DNA of 64,000 nt, from positions 186,001-250,000 of the forward strand of contig JQIT01000003.1 in NCBI GenBank assembly GCA_000830255.1, read 5' to 3'. The notes below the pieces were generated by a model. The model had not been told where the DNA came from. It did not search any database and worked only from the letters and a program-made list of their open reading frames with translations. This DNA is from Sulfuricurvum sp. PC08-66. Its GTDB lineage: Bacteria; Campylobacterota; Campylobacteria; Campylobacterales; Sulfurimonadaceae. This document shows, in pieces, positions 9,604-18,823 of the stretch (within the stretch, counting starts at the first letter, position 1; the number at the start of each line of letters is the position of its first letter). The translations under genes and the position numbers were made by a program.

Positions 9604-11306
9604 CGCTCATATTTTTTGGGCTTGATTTTGGTGATATCGACCAAGATATAGCCATCCAAGCACTCTCCGAAATTGGCATCGATACCAAAATCGCTGAAAC
9701 TTGCACCACCCACTTCACACAATTCACTGTACTGTTTATAGAGCGTAGGAATCGCTACATCGAAGTTTTTCAAATACTCTTTGAGAGTAATCAAATCTTT
9801 TTTATAGTCACTGCCATCGAAAATAAGCGATAACTCATCCTCGATTTGCGTCGTAATCGTATAGGACTCAAAGGCTTGGAAATAGTGTGTCGTAGCCCCA
9901 AAATAGTTGCGGTAGAAATAGACCAAAGCATCGCGTGCCGCTTTGGGGTAGTTGTTGGAGATAGAGACGGGTCCATACATATAACGCACTTCAGGGTGTT
10001 CGCGCAGATACGCCCCGATACCTTGCCATAGATAGTCAAGTGCGCGACTGCTCCAATATTTGGGCTGTACGAAGCTACGACCTAGCTCGATAGCGTTATC
10101 ACCTACCTCGTCAAACGTAGATCGAATCGTACAGAGCTTGTTCATATAAAGCCCTCTGTTGCCGTGCATTAGGCGTATCATTTTGGCTTCACCGATACGG
10201 TAAGCACCTACGATTTCTAGTGCATCTTCGTCCCACAATACGATGTGTTTGTAGTAGCGGTCATAGGTGTCGATATCGCTCTTTTGTCCTGTGCCCTCGC
10301 CTACTTTGCGAAACGAAAATTCGCGCAGACGTCCAATCTCCTGCATCATCGAGGGAGACTTGTCGTATTCGAGCAGATAGATGCTCTTTTCGTCGCTGGT
10401 TTTGCCCAAACGTCGCGCCTCTTTTAGCTCTTGTTTGAGAAGTTGTCGCTGTTGGGGATGAGCGATACATTTTTGGGTCATAAAAATGGGGCTTTTGTGC
10501 TTACTAATGCGATAGAGATGCTTTTTGAAGAGCTTGGTATATTCACGTAGACTCATCGAGCGATTGTCAAACGCCTCTACGGGAATGAGTTCACCGATAG
10601 TCAGACCAATATCGCGGAAAGAGGGCTTGACCATCTCATGCGCCAAGAGCAATCCGCCCAGCGGTCGATAAATCCACGAGAGAAAATAAAAAAGCCAAGA
10701 GTTTTTGGCATCGATATAGACAGGCAAGATAGGCGATTTGGTCAGCTTCGCGATACGCAAAAAGCCGTTTTTCCACTTCTCATCTTTGATACCTGTCATG
10801 CTTGCGCGGCTCACCTCACCTGCAGGGAAAAATATCACCGCCTCTTCGTTCTCCAGCGCCTCTACGATTTGTCGATGGCTATCTTTGGAGACTTTGCCGT
10901 CCATATTGTTGACAGGGATAAGCAGTTCGCGTGTCGCATCGATTTGCATCAATATTTCATTCGCGATGATTTTGACCTTGCGGTCTTGACGCGCTTCACC
11001 AATGAGCTTGAGCATCACGAACGAATCCATACCACCCAGCGGATGATTGGAGACGACAATGACGCGCCCTATTGCGGGTATATTCTCTATTTCGCGGCTT
11101 TTGACCTCGTAAGAGACATTTTTCTCTTCGAGTACGCGATTGACAAAGGCGAGATTTTTGACGGGGGTGCGCATCAAAAAGCTGTTAATCTCCTCTTCAT
11201 GGAAGAGCTTCTTGAAGAAATGGGTGACGGGCTTGGTAATAATGGCGGGATATTTGGCATAAAAACTGACCAAATTGCCTCGCAGGGCTGCTTCGATATT
11301 GAGCAT
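9561..11306 (-). CDS. olsF: OlsF-like bifunctional ornithine-lipid acyltransferase
   Basis: A 581-residue two-domain protein. The N-terminal part is a PlsC-type O-acyltransferase: VVSNHPLGGMDSFVM resembles the NHxxxxD catalytic box and FFPAGEVSRAS the second block. The C-terminal part, from about residue 290, resembles the GNAT/OlsB-like N-acyltransferases (SFRKVGEGTGQKSDIDTYD, ELGRSFVQPKYW). This domain order and length match OlsF, which makes phosphorus-free ornithine lipids in one polypeptide and is known from Bacteroidetes and Campylobacterota. An AGAGG site precedes ATG 11306. The 3' end overlaps the convergent pseudouridine synthase by 43 bp. A hemolysin-named homologue is a common mis-annotation. 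Confidence 0.78.
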   Translation of the reverse strand: MLNIEAALRGNLVSFYAKYPAIITKPVTHFFKKLFHEEEINSFLMRTPVKNLAFVNRVLEEKNVSYEVKSREIENIPAIGRVIVVSNHPLGGMDSFVMLKLIGEARQDRKVKIIANEILMQIDATRELLIPVNNMDGKVSKDSHRQIVEALENEEAVIFFPAGEVSRASMTGIKDEKWKNGFLRIAKLTKSPILPVYIDAKNSWLFYFLSWIYRPLGGLLLAHEMVKPSFRDIGLTIGELIPVEAFDNRSMSLREYTKLFKKHLYRISKHKSPIFMTQKCIAHPQQRQLLKQELKEARRLGKTSDEKSIYLLEYDKSPSMMQEIGRLREFSFRKVGEGTGQKSDIDTYDRYYKHIVLWDEDALEIVGAYRIGEAKMIRLMHGNRGLYMNKLCTIRSTFDEVGDNAIELGRSFVQPKYWSSRALDYLWQGIGAYLREHPEVRYMYGPVSISNNYPKAARDALVYFYRNYFGATTHYFQAFESYTITTQIEDELSLIFDGSDYKKDLITLKEYLKNFDVAIPTLYKQYSELCEVGGASFSDFGIDANFGECLDGYILVDITKIKPKKYERYVGGVVEESANAA

Positions 11307-11704
11307 GGCATAACCTCTTATAGAACTGATTTAAGTTTTGCATGCTAATACACAAAGATATCTAGATTGTTACACAGTGGTAACACGACGGTTACAGCAA
11401 CTATAAATATTTCTCATATTTCTTGCACTCTACGCGACAAAATTGTCGTGTGATTGGCTGTGAGTCGGTTTTTTATGTGAATAACTTTCTTGACCCCTTT
11501 TAGGAGGCTTGTAGCGGGGGTGGTTTAATTTTTGTTAATTTGCGAAATGCCCTATTTTAGGGCTTTTGAGGTATGTAACAAGTGCCATGGTAGGGTCTAT
11601 TGAGGTTTTGGTGCTTTCTAAAACGAAAATAAAAATTTGCTAAATTTTTCTTGAATTTTGAAAGTTTTTCACGCGGTTACTCACAATGTGAAAAAAATTA
11701 TCCT
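11307..11704. other. 398-bp intergenic region with no recognisable gene
   Basis: A+T-rich gap between the start of the olsF-like gene and a 33-codon frame. I see a short palindrome at about 11433-11446 (arms CGACAA/TTGTCG), a hairpin at 11549-11563, and an inverted TTTTTCAC/GTGAAAAA pair near 11667-11697. No frame of convincing coding character and no tRNA, SRP, 6S or tmRNA core was recognised. Promoters for the olsF-like gene must lie here. Confidence 0.4.
11549..11567 (+). terminator. Short hairpin followed by T-run
   Basis: Perfect 6-bp stem GCCCTA/TAGGGC with a 3-nt loop, followed by TTTT on the plus strand. No plus-strand gene ends nearby, so it may instead end minus-strand transcripts or belong to an untranslated RNA. 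Confidence 0.35.
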
Positions 11705-11806
11705 TTACTTTTGCGCTTGGTCATTTTTGACCACTTTTATCATATATACGACTCCGATTGTGACGACGATGACCAAAAAACCTATCATGATGTAATCTAG
11801 TATCAT
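11705..11806 (-). CDS. 33-residue single-pass membrane peptide
   Basis: A short frame behind rlmN with its own AGGA ribosome-binding site 8-9 nt before ATG 11806, 15 bp after the rlmN stop. The peptide starts MILDYIMIGFLVIVVTIGVV and ends in a charged tail, KVVKNDQAQK, so it is one hydrophobic helix with a cytoplasmic positive end. It is last in the hisF-rlmN block and probably co-transcribed. I do not recognise a family; its size resembles small subunits or regulators of membrane complexes. The good initiation site and the helix-plus-tail pattern argue for a real gene. Confidence 0.55.
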   Translation of the reverse strand: MILDYIMIGFLVIVVTIGVVYMIKVVKNDQAQK

Positions 11807-11821
11807 TACTTTTTCCTATTT

Positions 11822-12889
11822 TTAGAGTGTCTGCATCTCTTTTTCGCGCAGTTGTCCGCACGCGGCAGAGATATCGATGCCTTTGGATTCGCGTATAGTA
11901 GCCAAAAGTCCATGAGCTATGAGATAATCGGCAAAGGCTTTGACACTCTCAACACTAGGACGCTCATAGGGAGAACCTTCGTAGGGATTGAAGAAGATGA
12001 GATTGACTTTGGCCTTGATGCCTGCAAGAAGCTTGACCAATTTTTTCGCCGAAGCGATGTCGTCATTTTTGTCCTTGATGACCAGATACTCAAACATTAC
12101 GCGCTTTCTAGCATCGATGGGAAAACGTCGCACGGCATCGATGATAGAGGCGATATTGTAGGCTTTGTTCATAGGGATAAGTTCGGTGCGCAATGCATCA
12201 TCGACCGCGTGTAGCGATATAGCGATATGCACGCCCGTATCGAGCTTGCCTAGCGCATCGATTTTGGTGCTAAGACCACTCGTAGAGACCGTTTGACGTT
12301 TGGGTGAGATGGCCAACCCTTCAGGGTCTGCAAATATCGTAATCGCATCGGAGAGTGCAGAGAGATTATCCAGCGGCTCACCCATGCCCATATAGACGAT
12401 ATTGAGCCGTCGCTCTGGCGCGATGTCATTATCTTTTTTGATAGCAACCACCTGCGCGACGATTTCACCCGCGCTCAAATCGCGTACAAATCCCCCTTTT
12501 GCCGTCAGACAAAAACTGCACCCTACTTTGCACCCTACTTGCGTCGAGACACACACCGTATATTTGGCGTGTTGCGTGCGTGTGCCGTTGCAGTCGATTT
12601 GCTCCTCTTTCATGCGCAATAGCACCGTCTCGATGGTCTTATCGTCGCGTAGCGCAAAGAGGTATTTGATAGTGCCGTCACTGCTGTATTCGCGCTTGAG
12701 AATACGCAACGGCATCATGTCGTACTCATTTGCCAAGGCTTCACGCATCGGCTTGGGGAGGTTTGCCATCTCATCGACGCTTTGGGCGTAGCGTACGTAG
12801 AGCCAATTGTAGATTTGTTTGGCGCGAAAGCTTGGCGTGATACGTGCGGCTAATGCCTCTTTGGTGTAGTCAAAAAACGAAGGCTTCAT
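11822..12889 (-). CDS. rlmN: 23S rRNA/tRNA adenine-C2 methyltransferase RlmN
   Basis: A 355-residue radical-SAM enzyme that methylates C2 of A2503 in 23S rRNA and A37 of some tRNAs. The iron-sulfur cluster cysteines are in [17 protein letters not shown] (CxxxCxxC), GMGEPLDN is the SAM-binding block, and ISAACGQLR holds the C-terminal cysteine that forms the methylated covalent intermediate. Full length for the family. Its ATG overlaps the stop of the preceding phosphorylase-like gene by 4 bp, so the two are translationally coupled. Confidence 0.97.
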   Translation of the reverse strand: MKPSFFDYTKEALAARITPSFRAKQIYNWLYVRYAQSVDEMANLPKPMREALANEYDMMPLRILKREYSSDGTIKYLFALRDDKTIETVLLRMKEEQIDCNGTRTQHAKYTVCVSTQVGCKVGCSFCLTAKGGFVRDLSAGEIVAQVVAIKKDNDIAPERRLNIVYMGMGEPLDNLSALSDAITIFADPEGLAISPKRQTVSTSGLSTKIDALGKLDTGVHIAISLHAVDDALRTELIPMNKAYNIASIIDAVRRFPIDARKRVMFEYLVIKDKNDDIASAKKLVKLLAGIKAKVNLIFFNPYEGSPYERPSVESVKAFADYLIAHGLLATIRESKGIDISAACGQLREKEMQTL

Positions 12890-13446
12890 GCACGCACCGA
12901 TTGCATAATAGTCTGAGGCATTCGCTCATAAAGATAGTGTGAGAGCGTATCGAGCGCCTCTTTGTGGTGACGCTTGAAATCCTCATGCGCTTGGGCGTTG
13001 GTGTAGTTGGTCACGACAAATACGCCCCCAGCGGGGATACCAAACTCCTGTGCCACTCGCAAAAAGGCGAAAAACTCCATGTTCTCCAGTCCGATACCTA
13101 GCGCTTGCATTTTGGTGCCGTAGGAGGCATCGGTGGTGATGTAGTTGGAGCTGTTGACGATGGTTTCATGTGAAACACCCTTCGCCTCGGCGCTGATAAC
13201 ATTATCGATAGGAGTGTAGCTGTGACGGTCAAGGAACGATAGCTCTATGTGCGCCGCCTGCATTGATTGCACCACATCGAAGATGGCATAGCCACCATAG
13301 CTACCCGCACTGCCTACGAAGAGCAAAAACTCAGGAGGATTGAGCATACATGCGCGGGTCAAATGCATCGCCATATCGACCATGCCTACGCCCATAGGCG
13401 TTGCAAATTCAAAAAGCTCATTGTTCCCTGCACATACTATCATCAC
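12886..13446 (-). CDS. Nucleoside phosphorylase/hydrolase-superfamily protein
   Basis: A 186-residue protein of the PNP/MTAN fold. It has [12 protein letters not shown] near residue 42, matching the GTAGG-type phosphate loop, and [18 protein letters not shown] matching the VEMEg block that contacts ribose. It is shorter than MTAN or PNP (about 230-280) and starts directly with the first strand. It may act on a nucleoside or a futalosine-like compound; the exact reaction cannot be told. It lies 5 bp after the GGDEF gene and overlaps rlmN. A parS-like palindrome lies inside it at 13162-13177. Confidence 0.7.
   Translation of the reverse strand: MMIVCAGNNELFEFATPMGVGMVDMAMHLTRACMLNPPEFLLFVGSAGSYGGYAIFDVVQSMQAAHIELSFLDRHSYTPIDNVISAEAKGVSHETIVNSSNYITTDASYGTKMQALGIGLENMEFFAFLRVAQEFGIPAGGVFVVTNYTNAQAHEDFKRHHKEALDTLSHYLYERMPQTIMQSVRA
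13162..13177. promoter_or_regulatory. parS-like palindrome (site 1), inside a coding region
   Basis: GGTTTCATGTGAAACA holds the 14-bp perfect palindrome GTTTCATGTGAAAC. It differs from the common bacterial ParB site TGTTTCACGTGAAACA at two positions. A matching site is at 15713-15728, and oriC is about 20 kb away, a usual distance for parS. Confidence 0.55.
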
Positions 13447-13451
13447 CGCTC

Positions 13452-14885
13452 CTATAGATAGACTACGCTGTCTTTGCCGCTGTTTTTGGCACTGTAGAGC
13501 GCCTCATCGACGCGACTGGTCATCGTATCCATGGTATCGCCTTGACGCACTACCGTCACGCCCACACTCACCGTCACGCGACCCTGTGCTATTTCACACA
13601 GTTTGGCATCCAATTTGATCGCCTCAGCGATACCTTTTGCACTTGCGCCAATAGCATCGATAGGATGATTACGACACAAAATCGCGAACTCTTCTCCGCC
13701 CCATCGTGCTACTGCGTCCCCTTTTTGGACCGATTGCGTCAATACCTGCGCCACGCGTGCAAGCACGCTATCTCCTACGACATGCCCCAAGGTATCATTG
13801 ATTTTTTTGAAATCATCGATATCGATGAAAATCATCCCAAAGGGTTTGGATTGCTTCTCGAAAAGTTGCAGGGCGTTTACAAAGCCCTCATTGAAGGTAC
13901 GACGATTGTCCAATCCCGTCAAGGTGTCGTGATGCACCAAATACTCTAATTGACGCTGATAGATATTGACGGTATAAAAAATGATGAAAATAATCAGGAC
14001 AGCAAACCCCATCGAAAGGATAATATCTTTGTAAAAATTTGCCTTGGTCTCTTGGATAAAGGTGTCGAGTTTTGCCTCTACCACCACGTAAAAATCGAGC
14101 CCATCGATATATTTACTGTGCATGAGATAGCTATCGGAACCGCTTTTAAATTCAAACACCTTTTGCGTTTGCGTGAAAATTTTGGCTTCGATTTCTGAAC
14201 GTTGTGCAGGAGAGAGGAGGGTTTGATAATTGGGTGTCATTTCATTGTGCAAAAGTATCTTGCCACGGCTATCGAGAATAAGTACATTGAAGTGGTACTT
14301 CTCATGGAAATAGCGCAGCATCTCCTCGAGGTAGGCGATTTTGAGTGCTACGCCTGTTGCACCCATCATCGACCCTTTTGCATCGTAGATTTTGTTGTTG
14401 ATGAACATTATCATGCTGTTGTCAAGCAGGTGATTGCTGTCAAGATTTATCTCCGAATCGACCTCTTTTGCCTTGAATCGATAATACCACTGATTCTCTG
14501 GATTGGTAGACTTGAGGGTATCGATAGCGCCCTTGGGCGTGTAGTAGTGCATCGATGTTTCAGAGACCAAAAAAGTGCTCAAAAATCCGTATCGTTCTTG
14601 AATAGCATGCAAGTAGGTGGCTATTTTTTGGGGCTCTTTTTCACCCTCTGCTATCCATGCTTTGACGAAGGTGTCATTGGCCATCATCGAGGCGACGAGG
14701 TTTGGCTCGATAATATTTTTTTGAATCTCTCCATAAATATTATCGATAGAGAGGGGCAGGGCAGTTTCACGCAGTTGTGTTTGCGTGGTCGCTACAGAAG
14801 TGCGATAGTTCATCACCGACAAGACGATGGAGATACCCATCAACAAAACAGAGACCGAAAAAATGACCTTGAATTTGAGACTCAT
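13452..14885 (-). CDS. Membrane Cache-type sensor diguanylate cyclase
   Basis: A 477-residue inner-membrane protein. One transmembrane helix at the N-terminus (about 6-27) and one near 290-312 enclose a periplasmic domain of about 260 residues with dCache-like features (NQWYYRFKAKEV, LLDNSMIMFINNKIYDAKGSMMGATG). The cytoplasmic GGDEF domain has the loop ARWGGEEF near 395. The inhibitory-site position reads QKGD instead of RxxD, so product inhibition by c-di-GMP is probably absent. It sits 3 bp behind hisF and 5 bp before the phosphorylase-like gene. The small-molecule ligand is unknown. Confidence 0.9.
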   Translation of the reverse strand: MSLKFKVIFSVSVLLMGISIVLSVMNYRTSVATTQTQLRETALPLSIDNIYGEIQKNIIEPNLVASMMANDTFVKAWIAEGEKEPQKIATYLHAIQERYGFLSTFLVSETSMHYYTPKGAIDTLKSTNPENQWYYRFKAKEVDSEINLDSNHLLDNSMIMFINNKIYDAKGSMMGATGVALKIAYLEEMLRYFHEKYHFNVLILDSRGKILLHNEMTPNYQTLLSPAQRSEIEAKIFTQTQKVFEFKSGSDSYLMHSKYIDGLDFYVVVEAKLDTFIQETKANFYKDIILSMGFAVLIIFIIFYTVNIYQRQLEYLVHHDTLTGLDNRRTFNEGFVNALQLFEKQSKPFGMIFIDIDDFKKINDTLGHVVGDSVLARVAQVLTQSVQKGDAVARWGGEEFAILCRNHPIDAIGASAKGIAEAIKLDAKLCEIAQGRVTVSVGVTVVRQGDTMDTMTSRVDEALYSAKNSGKDSVVYL

Positions 14886-14888
14886 CGA

Positions 14889-15653
14889 TTAGACTCGTAC
14901 GGGAATATTTTGAGAGAGCAGGTAGTGTTTGAGCGCTTTTATCTCTATCTCACGAAAGTGAAATATCGACGCCGCCAATGCTGCATCGGCACCGCCAAGT
15001 GTAAAGGCATCACGCATATGTTCCATCGTACCTGCACCGCCACTGGCAATGACAGGGACATTGACCGCGTCACTAATAGCGCGTGTAATCTCCAAATCAA
15101 ATCCCGCCTTGGTGCCGTCCGCATCCATCGAGGTAAGCAGTATCTCTCCACTGCCTCTATCGACCGCTTCCTTCGCCCATGCAATGGCATCCAGACCTGT
15201 ATCGACGCGCCCGCCGTTGAGGTAGACATGCCATCTATCGCCTGTGCGTTTGACATCGATAGCGGTGACGATACATTGCGCCCCGAAACGTTTGGCGCCC
15301 TCATCGATAAGCTCTGGACGTTTGATAGCCGCAGAATTGACGGAGACTTTGTCGCATCCTACGTTGAGAAGATTGTAAATATCTTCAAGTTTACGAATAC
15401 CACCACCCACTGTCAGAGGAATGAAGACCTCTTGGGCGACGCGCTTGACCACATCGACGATGGTATCTCGACCCTCGTGACTCGCGCCAATATCGAGGAA
15501 GGTTAGCTCATCTGCCCCCTCTTCGTTGTAGCGCTTGGCAATCTCGACAGGGTCACCCGCATCGCGTAATCCTACGAAATTGACCCCTTTGACGACACGT
15601 CCATCATGCACATCTAGGCAGGGAATGATGCGTTTGGCAAAGAGTTCTTGCAT
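14889..15653 (-). CDS. hisF: Imidazole glycerol phosphate synthase, cyclase subunit HisF
   Basis: A 254-residue TIM barrel that uses ammonia from HisH to close the imidazole ring in histidine synthesis. It begins with the signature [19 protein letters not shown], whose Asp is the first catalytic acid, and has the phosphate-binding strands [18 protein letters not shown] and [20 protein letters not shown] holds the second catalytic Asp. Complete and of normal length. A GGAG site precedes ATG 15653. It heads a minus-strand block through rlmN; no other his gene is near. Confidence 0.97.
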   Translation of the reverse strand: MQELFAKRIIPCLDVHDGRVVKGVNFVGLRDAGDPVEIAKRYNEEGADELTFLDIGASHEGRDTIVDVVKRVAQEVFIPLTVGGGIRKLEDIYNLLNVGCDKVSVNSAAIKRPELIDEGAKRFGAQCIVTAIDVKRTGDRWHVYLNGGRVDTGLDAIAWAKEAVDRGSGEILLTSMDADGTKAGFDLEITRAISDAVNVPVIASGGAGTMEHMRDAFTLGGADAALAASIFHFREIEIKALKHYLLSQNIPVRV

Positions 15654-15711
15654 GAGGAGGCTCCAAAATGTAATGACTCTATTATAGGGCGTTTGTGCTT
15701 TTGGGCAGTTG

Positions 15712-15729
15712 ATGTTTCATGTGAAACAT
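15712..15729. promoter_or_regulatory. parS-like palindrome (site 2), hisF-rsmA intergenic
   Basis: ATGTTTCATGTGAAACAT is an 18-bp perfect palindrome. Its 16-bp core differs by one base from TGTTTCACGTGAAACA, a common chromosomal ParB binding site. It lies between divergent hisF and rsmA and is the better of the two copies in the window. Confidence 0.65.
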
Positions 15730-15804
15730 TATCGATACCCTCTCGAAGCTACCCCAAAAACTTAGCCGTCTCTTAAGAAACATAGTGTATTATCCTGCCC
15801 AACA

Positions 15805-16644
15805 ATGCAGACAATCAAAGCAAAAAAAGCCTTCGGTCAGAACTTCTTGGTCGACACGACCATCACGACACAAATCATCCAAGCGATGCCCAAAGACGAT
15901 AATCTCATCGTCGAGATTGGACCTGGCTTAGGTGATTTAACTAAATATTTGGTACAACAGGGACCTGTGATCGCTTTTGAGGTCGACAGAGAGCTTTGTA
16001 CACACCTTACCACCGCCTTTAAGCAACCTCTATCCACCAAGCAACTCACCCTTCGATGTGGCGATGTTTTGGAGGCATGGAGCCAAGAGGGCACTCAAAA
16101 ATCGCTTGTCGATGCTCCTTATAATTTGGTAGCGAACCTGCCCTATTATATTGCGACGACGATTATCTTGAGAGCGTTGAGCGACCCACAATGTCGCTCC
16201 CTTTTGGTCATGGTGCAAAAAGAGGTGGCAGATAAATTTAGTGCACAAGCGGGCGACAAGGAGTTTAGTGCTCTTGCAGTACTGACCCAAACCGTAGGTG
16301 AGGCCAAAAGCGTGCTTTTGGTGCCACCTTCGGCGTTCAACCCGCCACCCAAAATCGATTCGGCAGTGCTCAAGATTACCAAGCACAGTAGTTTGGAGGA
16401 TGAGGCGTTTTCGCACTTTTTGCGCATCGCATTTGCTCAACCTCGCAAAACACTGGCCAAAAATCTTTCACAGCATTACCCCAAAGAGAGCGTTCTTTCG
16501 ATTTTGGAAGCACTTCATCTATCGCAAACGGTGCGTCCACATGAGACAACAACACAACAGTTTCACCAACTCTATTTTCAATTAAAAGGAGCGTTGTATG
16601 GAAGAGAACAGCAACAGCAACGAAAGCAACCAGCCCAAACGTAG
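15805..16644 (+). CDS. rsmA: 16S rRNA dimethyladenosine transferase RsmA (KsgA)
   Basis: A 279-residue SAM-dependent methyltransferase that dimethylates two adjacent adenines of the 3' hairpin of 16S rRNA. KKAFGQNFLVD opens the protein, IVEIGPGLGDLTKYL is the SAM-binding loop and NLPYYIAT the NxPY catalytic motif. The C-terminal helical domain is present (AFAQPRKTLAKNL). The last 47 bp overlap the start of the ribonuclease J gene in another frame, so its final residues, rich in Gln, are encoded by DNA also used for the RNase J N-terminus. Confidence 0.96.
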   Translation: MQTIKAKKAFGQNFLVDTTITTQIIQAMPKDDNLIVEIGPGLGDLTKYLVQQGPVIAFEVDRELCTHLTTAFKQPLSTKQLTLRCGDVLEAWSQEGTQKSLVDAPYNLVANLPYYIATTIILRALSDPQCRSLLVMVQKEVADKFSAQAGDKEFSALAVLTQTVGEAKSVLLVPPSAFNPPPKIDSAVLKITKHSSLEDEAFSHFLRIAFAQPRKTLAKNLSQHYPKESVLSILEALHLSQTVRPHETTTQQFHQLYFQLKGALYGREQQQQRKQPAQT

Positions 16645-18739
16645 AAATCCCTACCGAGGCAACCGCAGCCGCCGACCCAACAACGGCAACCAACGTCCCC
16701 AAGAGACAGATGTCGATGGTAATCGTGTCGAGACACCCAGAGAGCCACGCGAACCGCGTGAACCTAGAGAGCCTCGTGAACCACGTGAAGGTGGTCAACG
16801 TCCCCCTTTCAACAACAACCGCAACCGCAACAATAATAATCGTCGTCCCAACCCCAACAATCCAAATGGTCAACAACGTCCTCCACGTCCCCAAAACAGT
16901 GAAGAGACACCACGCGCAGAGGGTGAAGAGGAGCAGGGCGGTGACCGCAACAGCAATCGCCGCAGAAGTGGCAAACGCTTCGATGTCAAGGTAGACCCTG
17001 CCTTGATGGAGTATGTCGAGAAAAATCGCAAAATTCACCTCGATAGACTCAATCCTCACCACAAACTCGACCTAGAGTCCAAGGGTAAACTACGCATCAC
17101 GCCTCTAGGCGGACTCGGCGAAATTGGTGGAAACATCATGGTCATCGAGACCCAAAAAGAGGCAATTATTATCGATATTGGTATGAGCTTCCCTGACGAA
17201 GAGATGCACGGTGTCGACATCTTGGTGCCTGACTTTACTTACCTCTATGAGATTCGTGAAAAACTTGTCGCCTTTATCATCACCCACGCACACGAAGACC
17301 ACATCGGTGCAGTGCCCTACCTTTTCAAAGAGTTGCAAATGCCTATCTACGGTACGCCGTTTCCATTGGCGATGATTGGCAATAAATTTGACGAACACAA
17401 AATGAGTGACTTCAAAAAATTCTTCCACCCAGTCGAAAAGCGCAAAGTGATCAAAATCGGTAACGATTTCGAAATCGAGTGGATTCATATGACGCACTCT
17501 ATTTTGGACAACTCAAGTTTGGCTATCACCACCGAAATCGGTACCATCATTCACACGGGTGACTTCAAAATCGACCACACTCCCGTCGATGGATTCCCTG
17601 CTGATTTGCACCGTTTGGCGCACTATGGCGAAAAAGGAGTAGTGTGTCTCTTGTCCGACAGTACCAACTCCTACAATATCAACCATACGCCTAGCGAACT
17701 CACCGTCGCACCCGCATTTGATAGAATCTTTTCCAAACACGTGGGGCGTATTTTTATGTCCACCTTCTCCTCCAACATTCATCGTGTAGAGCAGGCCATC
17801 CAATACGGACTCAAATACAACCGTAAAATTTGTATCATCGGTCGCTCGATGGAGCGTAATATCGAAGTGGCGGTGCAGTATGGCTATGTTGATTTGCCCA
17901 AAGGTATCTTCATCGACCAAGACGAAGTCAATCGCTACAACGACAATGAACTGCTTATTGTCACCACAGGAAGCCAAGGCGAACCCAACTCTGCGCTTTT
18001 CCGTATGGCATTGGGTGAACACCGCCATGTCAAAATCAAAGAGACCGATATGATTATCCTCTCTGCGCGCGCTATTCCAGGTAATGAGTCAAGTATCTCC
18101 AAAATGCTCAACTACCTTCAACGTGCAGGCGCACAAGTGGCTCCTGCTACGGCTGATATTCACGTCTCTGGACACGCAGGCATCGAAGAGCAAAAATTGA
18201 TGCTTCGATTGACCAATCCCAAATTCTTCTTGCCAGTGCACGGTGAATACAATCACATCTATCGCCACTCTCAAACCGCAAAATTGTGTGGCATTCCAGA
18301 GCGCAATATTTTGCTCATGTCTGATGGCGACCAAGTCGAACTCACTCCTCGCTACATGCGCAAAGTACGCACCGTCAAAACGGGCAAAACCTACATCGAT
18401 AACCAAAACAACCACCAAATCGATGATGATATCGTCATCGACCGCCAAAAAATGGCGCAAGAGGGTATCGTAATGATTATCGCGCAAGTAGGGCGTGCTG
18501 ATGGCAAAATGATTTCCAAACCTCGCGTGACGACCTTCGGACTCGTCCCTGACAAAAAAGACAAAGCCTTCGCACACGAAATCGAAGATGTTCTCGAACT
18601 CTTCCTCGCCAATGTCAAAGAGGGAATGCTTGAAAACCCCAAAGCGATGGAGAACGATTTGCGCCAAGTCGTACGCAAACACATCAATCGCAAAATGAAA
18701 AAATTCCCACTTATCGTCCCCACTGTTTTCATCATGTAA
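16598..18739 (+). CDS. rnj: Ribonuclease J with long disordered N-terminus
   Basis: A 713-residue metallo-beta-lactamase/beta-CASP ribonuclease (endo and 5'-3' exo) for mRNA decay and rRNA processing. The catalytic part begins near residue 165 (LRITPLGGLGEIGGNIMV). Zinc ligands are in THAHEDHIGAVP, HTGDFKIDH and the beta-CASP blocks SSNIHRVEQAI and DIHVSGHAG. The first 140 or so residues are low-complexity Asn/Arg/Pro with tandem Arg-Glu-Pro triplets. H. pylori RNase J has a comparable extension needed for activity and for contact with the helicase RhpA. AGGAG precedes ATG 16598, inside rsmA. Confidence 0.95.
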   Translation: MEENSNSNESNQPKRRNPYRGNRSRRPNNGNQRPQETDVDGNRVETPREPREPREPREPREPREGGQRPPFNNNRNRNNNNRRPNPNNPNGQQRPPRPQNSEETPRAEGEEEQGGDRNSNRRRSGKRFDVKVDPALMEYVEKNRKIHLDRLNPHHKLDLESKGKLRITPLGGLGEIGGNIMVIETQKEAIIIDIGMSFPDEEMHGVDILVPDFTYLYEIREKLVAFIITHAHEDHIGAVPYLFKELQMPIYGTPFPLAMIGNKFDEHKMSDFKKFFHPVEKRKVIKIGNDFEIEWIHMTHSILDNSSLAITTEIGTIIHTGDFKIDHTPVDGFPADLHRLAHYGEKGVVCLLSDSTNSYNINHTPSELTVAPAFDRIFSKHVGRIFMSTFSSNIHRVEQAIQYGLKYNRKICIIGRSMERNIEVAVQYGYVDLPKGIFIDQDEVNRYNDNELLIVTTGSQGEPNSALFRMALGEHRHVKIKETDMIILSARAIPGNESSISKMLNYLQRAGAQVAPATADIHVSGHAGIEEQKLMLRLTNPKFFLPVHGEYNHIYRHSQTAKLCGIPERNILLMSDGDQVELTPRYMRKVRTVKTGKTYIDNQNNHQIDDDIVIDRQKMAQEGIVMIIAQVGRADGKMISKPRVTTFGLVPDKKDKAFAHEIEDVLELFLANVKEGMLENPKAMENDLRQVVRKHINRKMKKFPLIVPTVFIM
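16738..16791 (+). repeat. Six 9-bp units encoding Arg-Glu-Pro triplets
   Basis: Tandem 9-bp units with third-base variation (CGTGAACCA, AGAGAGCCT and variants) code for a run of six REP triplets in RNase J. Silent differences show the run is kept at protein level, but slippage between units could change its length among strains. Confidence 0.8.
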
Positions 18740-18808
18740 CAGCTGTTTTGCTTCCACTTCGGTGGTCGCATAACAATTTGCCACATTTTCTTCAACGCTT
18801 CGATTTTT

Positions 18809-18817
18809 TGCTACTAT
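18809..18817 (+). promoter_or_regulatory. Extended -10 element directly before comM
   Basis: TGCTACTAT ends 6 bp before the A of ATG 18824, so transcription would start at or next to the start codon. No Shine-Dalgarno is seen. This predicts a leaderless mRNA. Confidence 0.45.
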
Positions 18818-18823
18818 TGCTTT

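Noticed and set aside
14202-15506. 434-residue plus-strand frame opposite hisF and the GGDEF gene
   Set aside because: It is the antisense shadow of two well-supported genes and has no domain signature.
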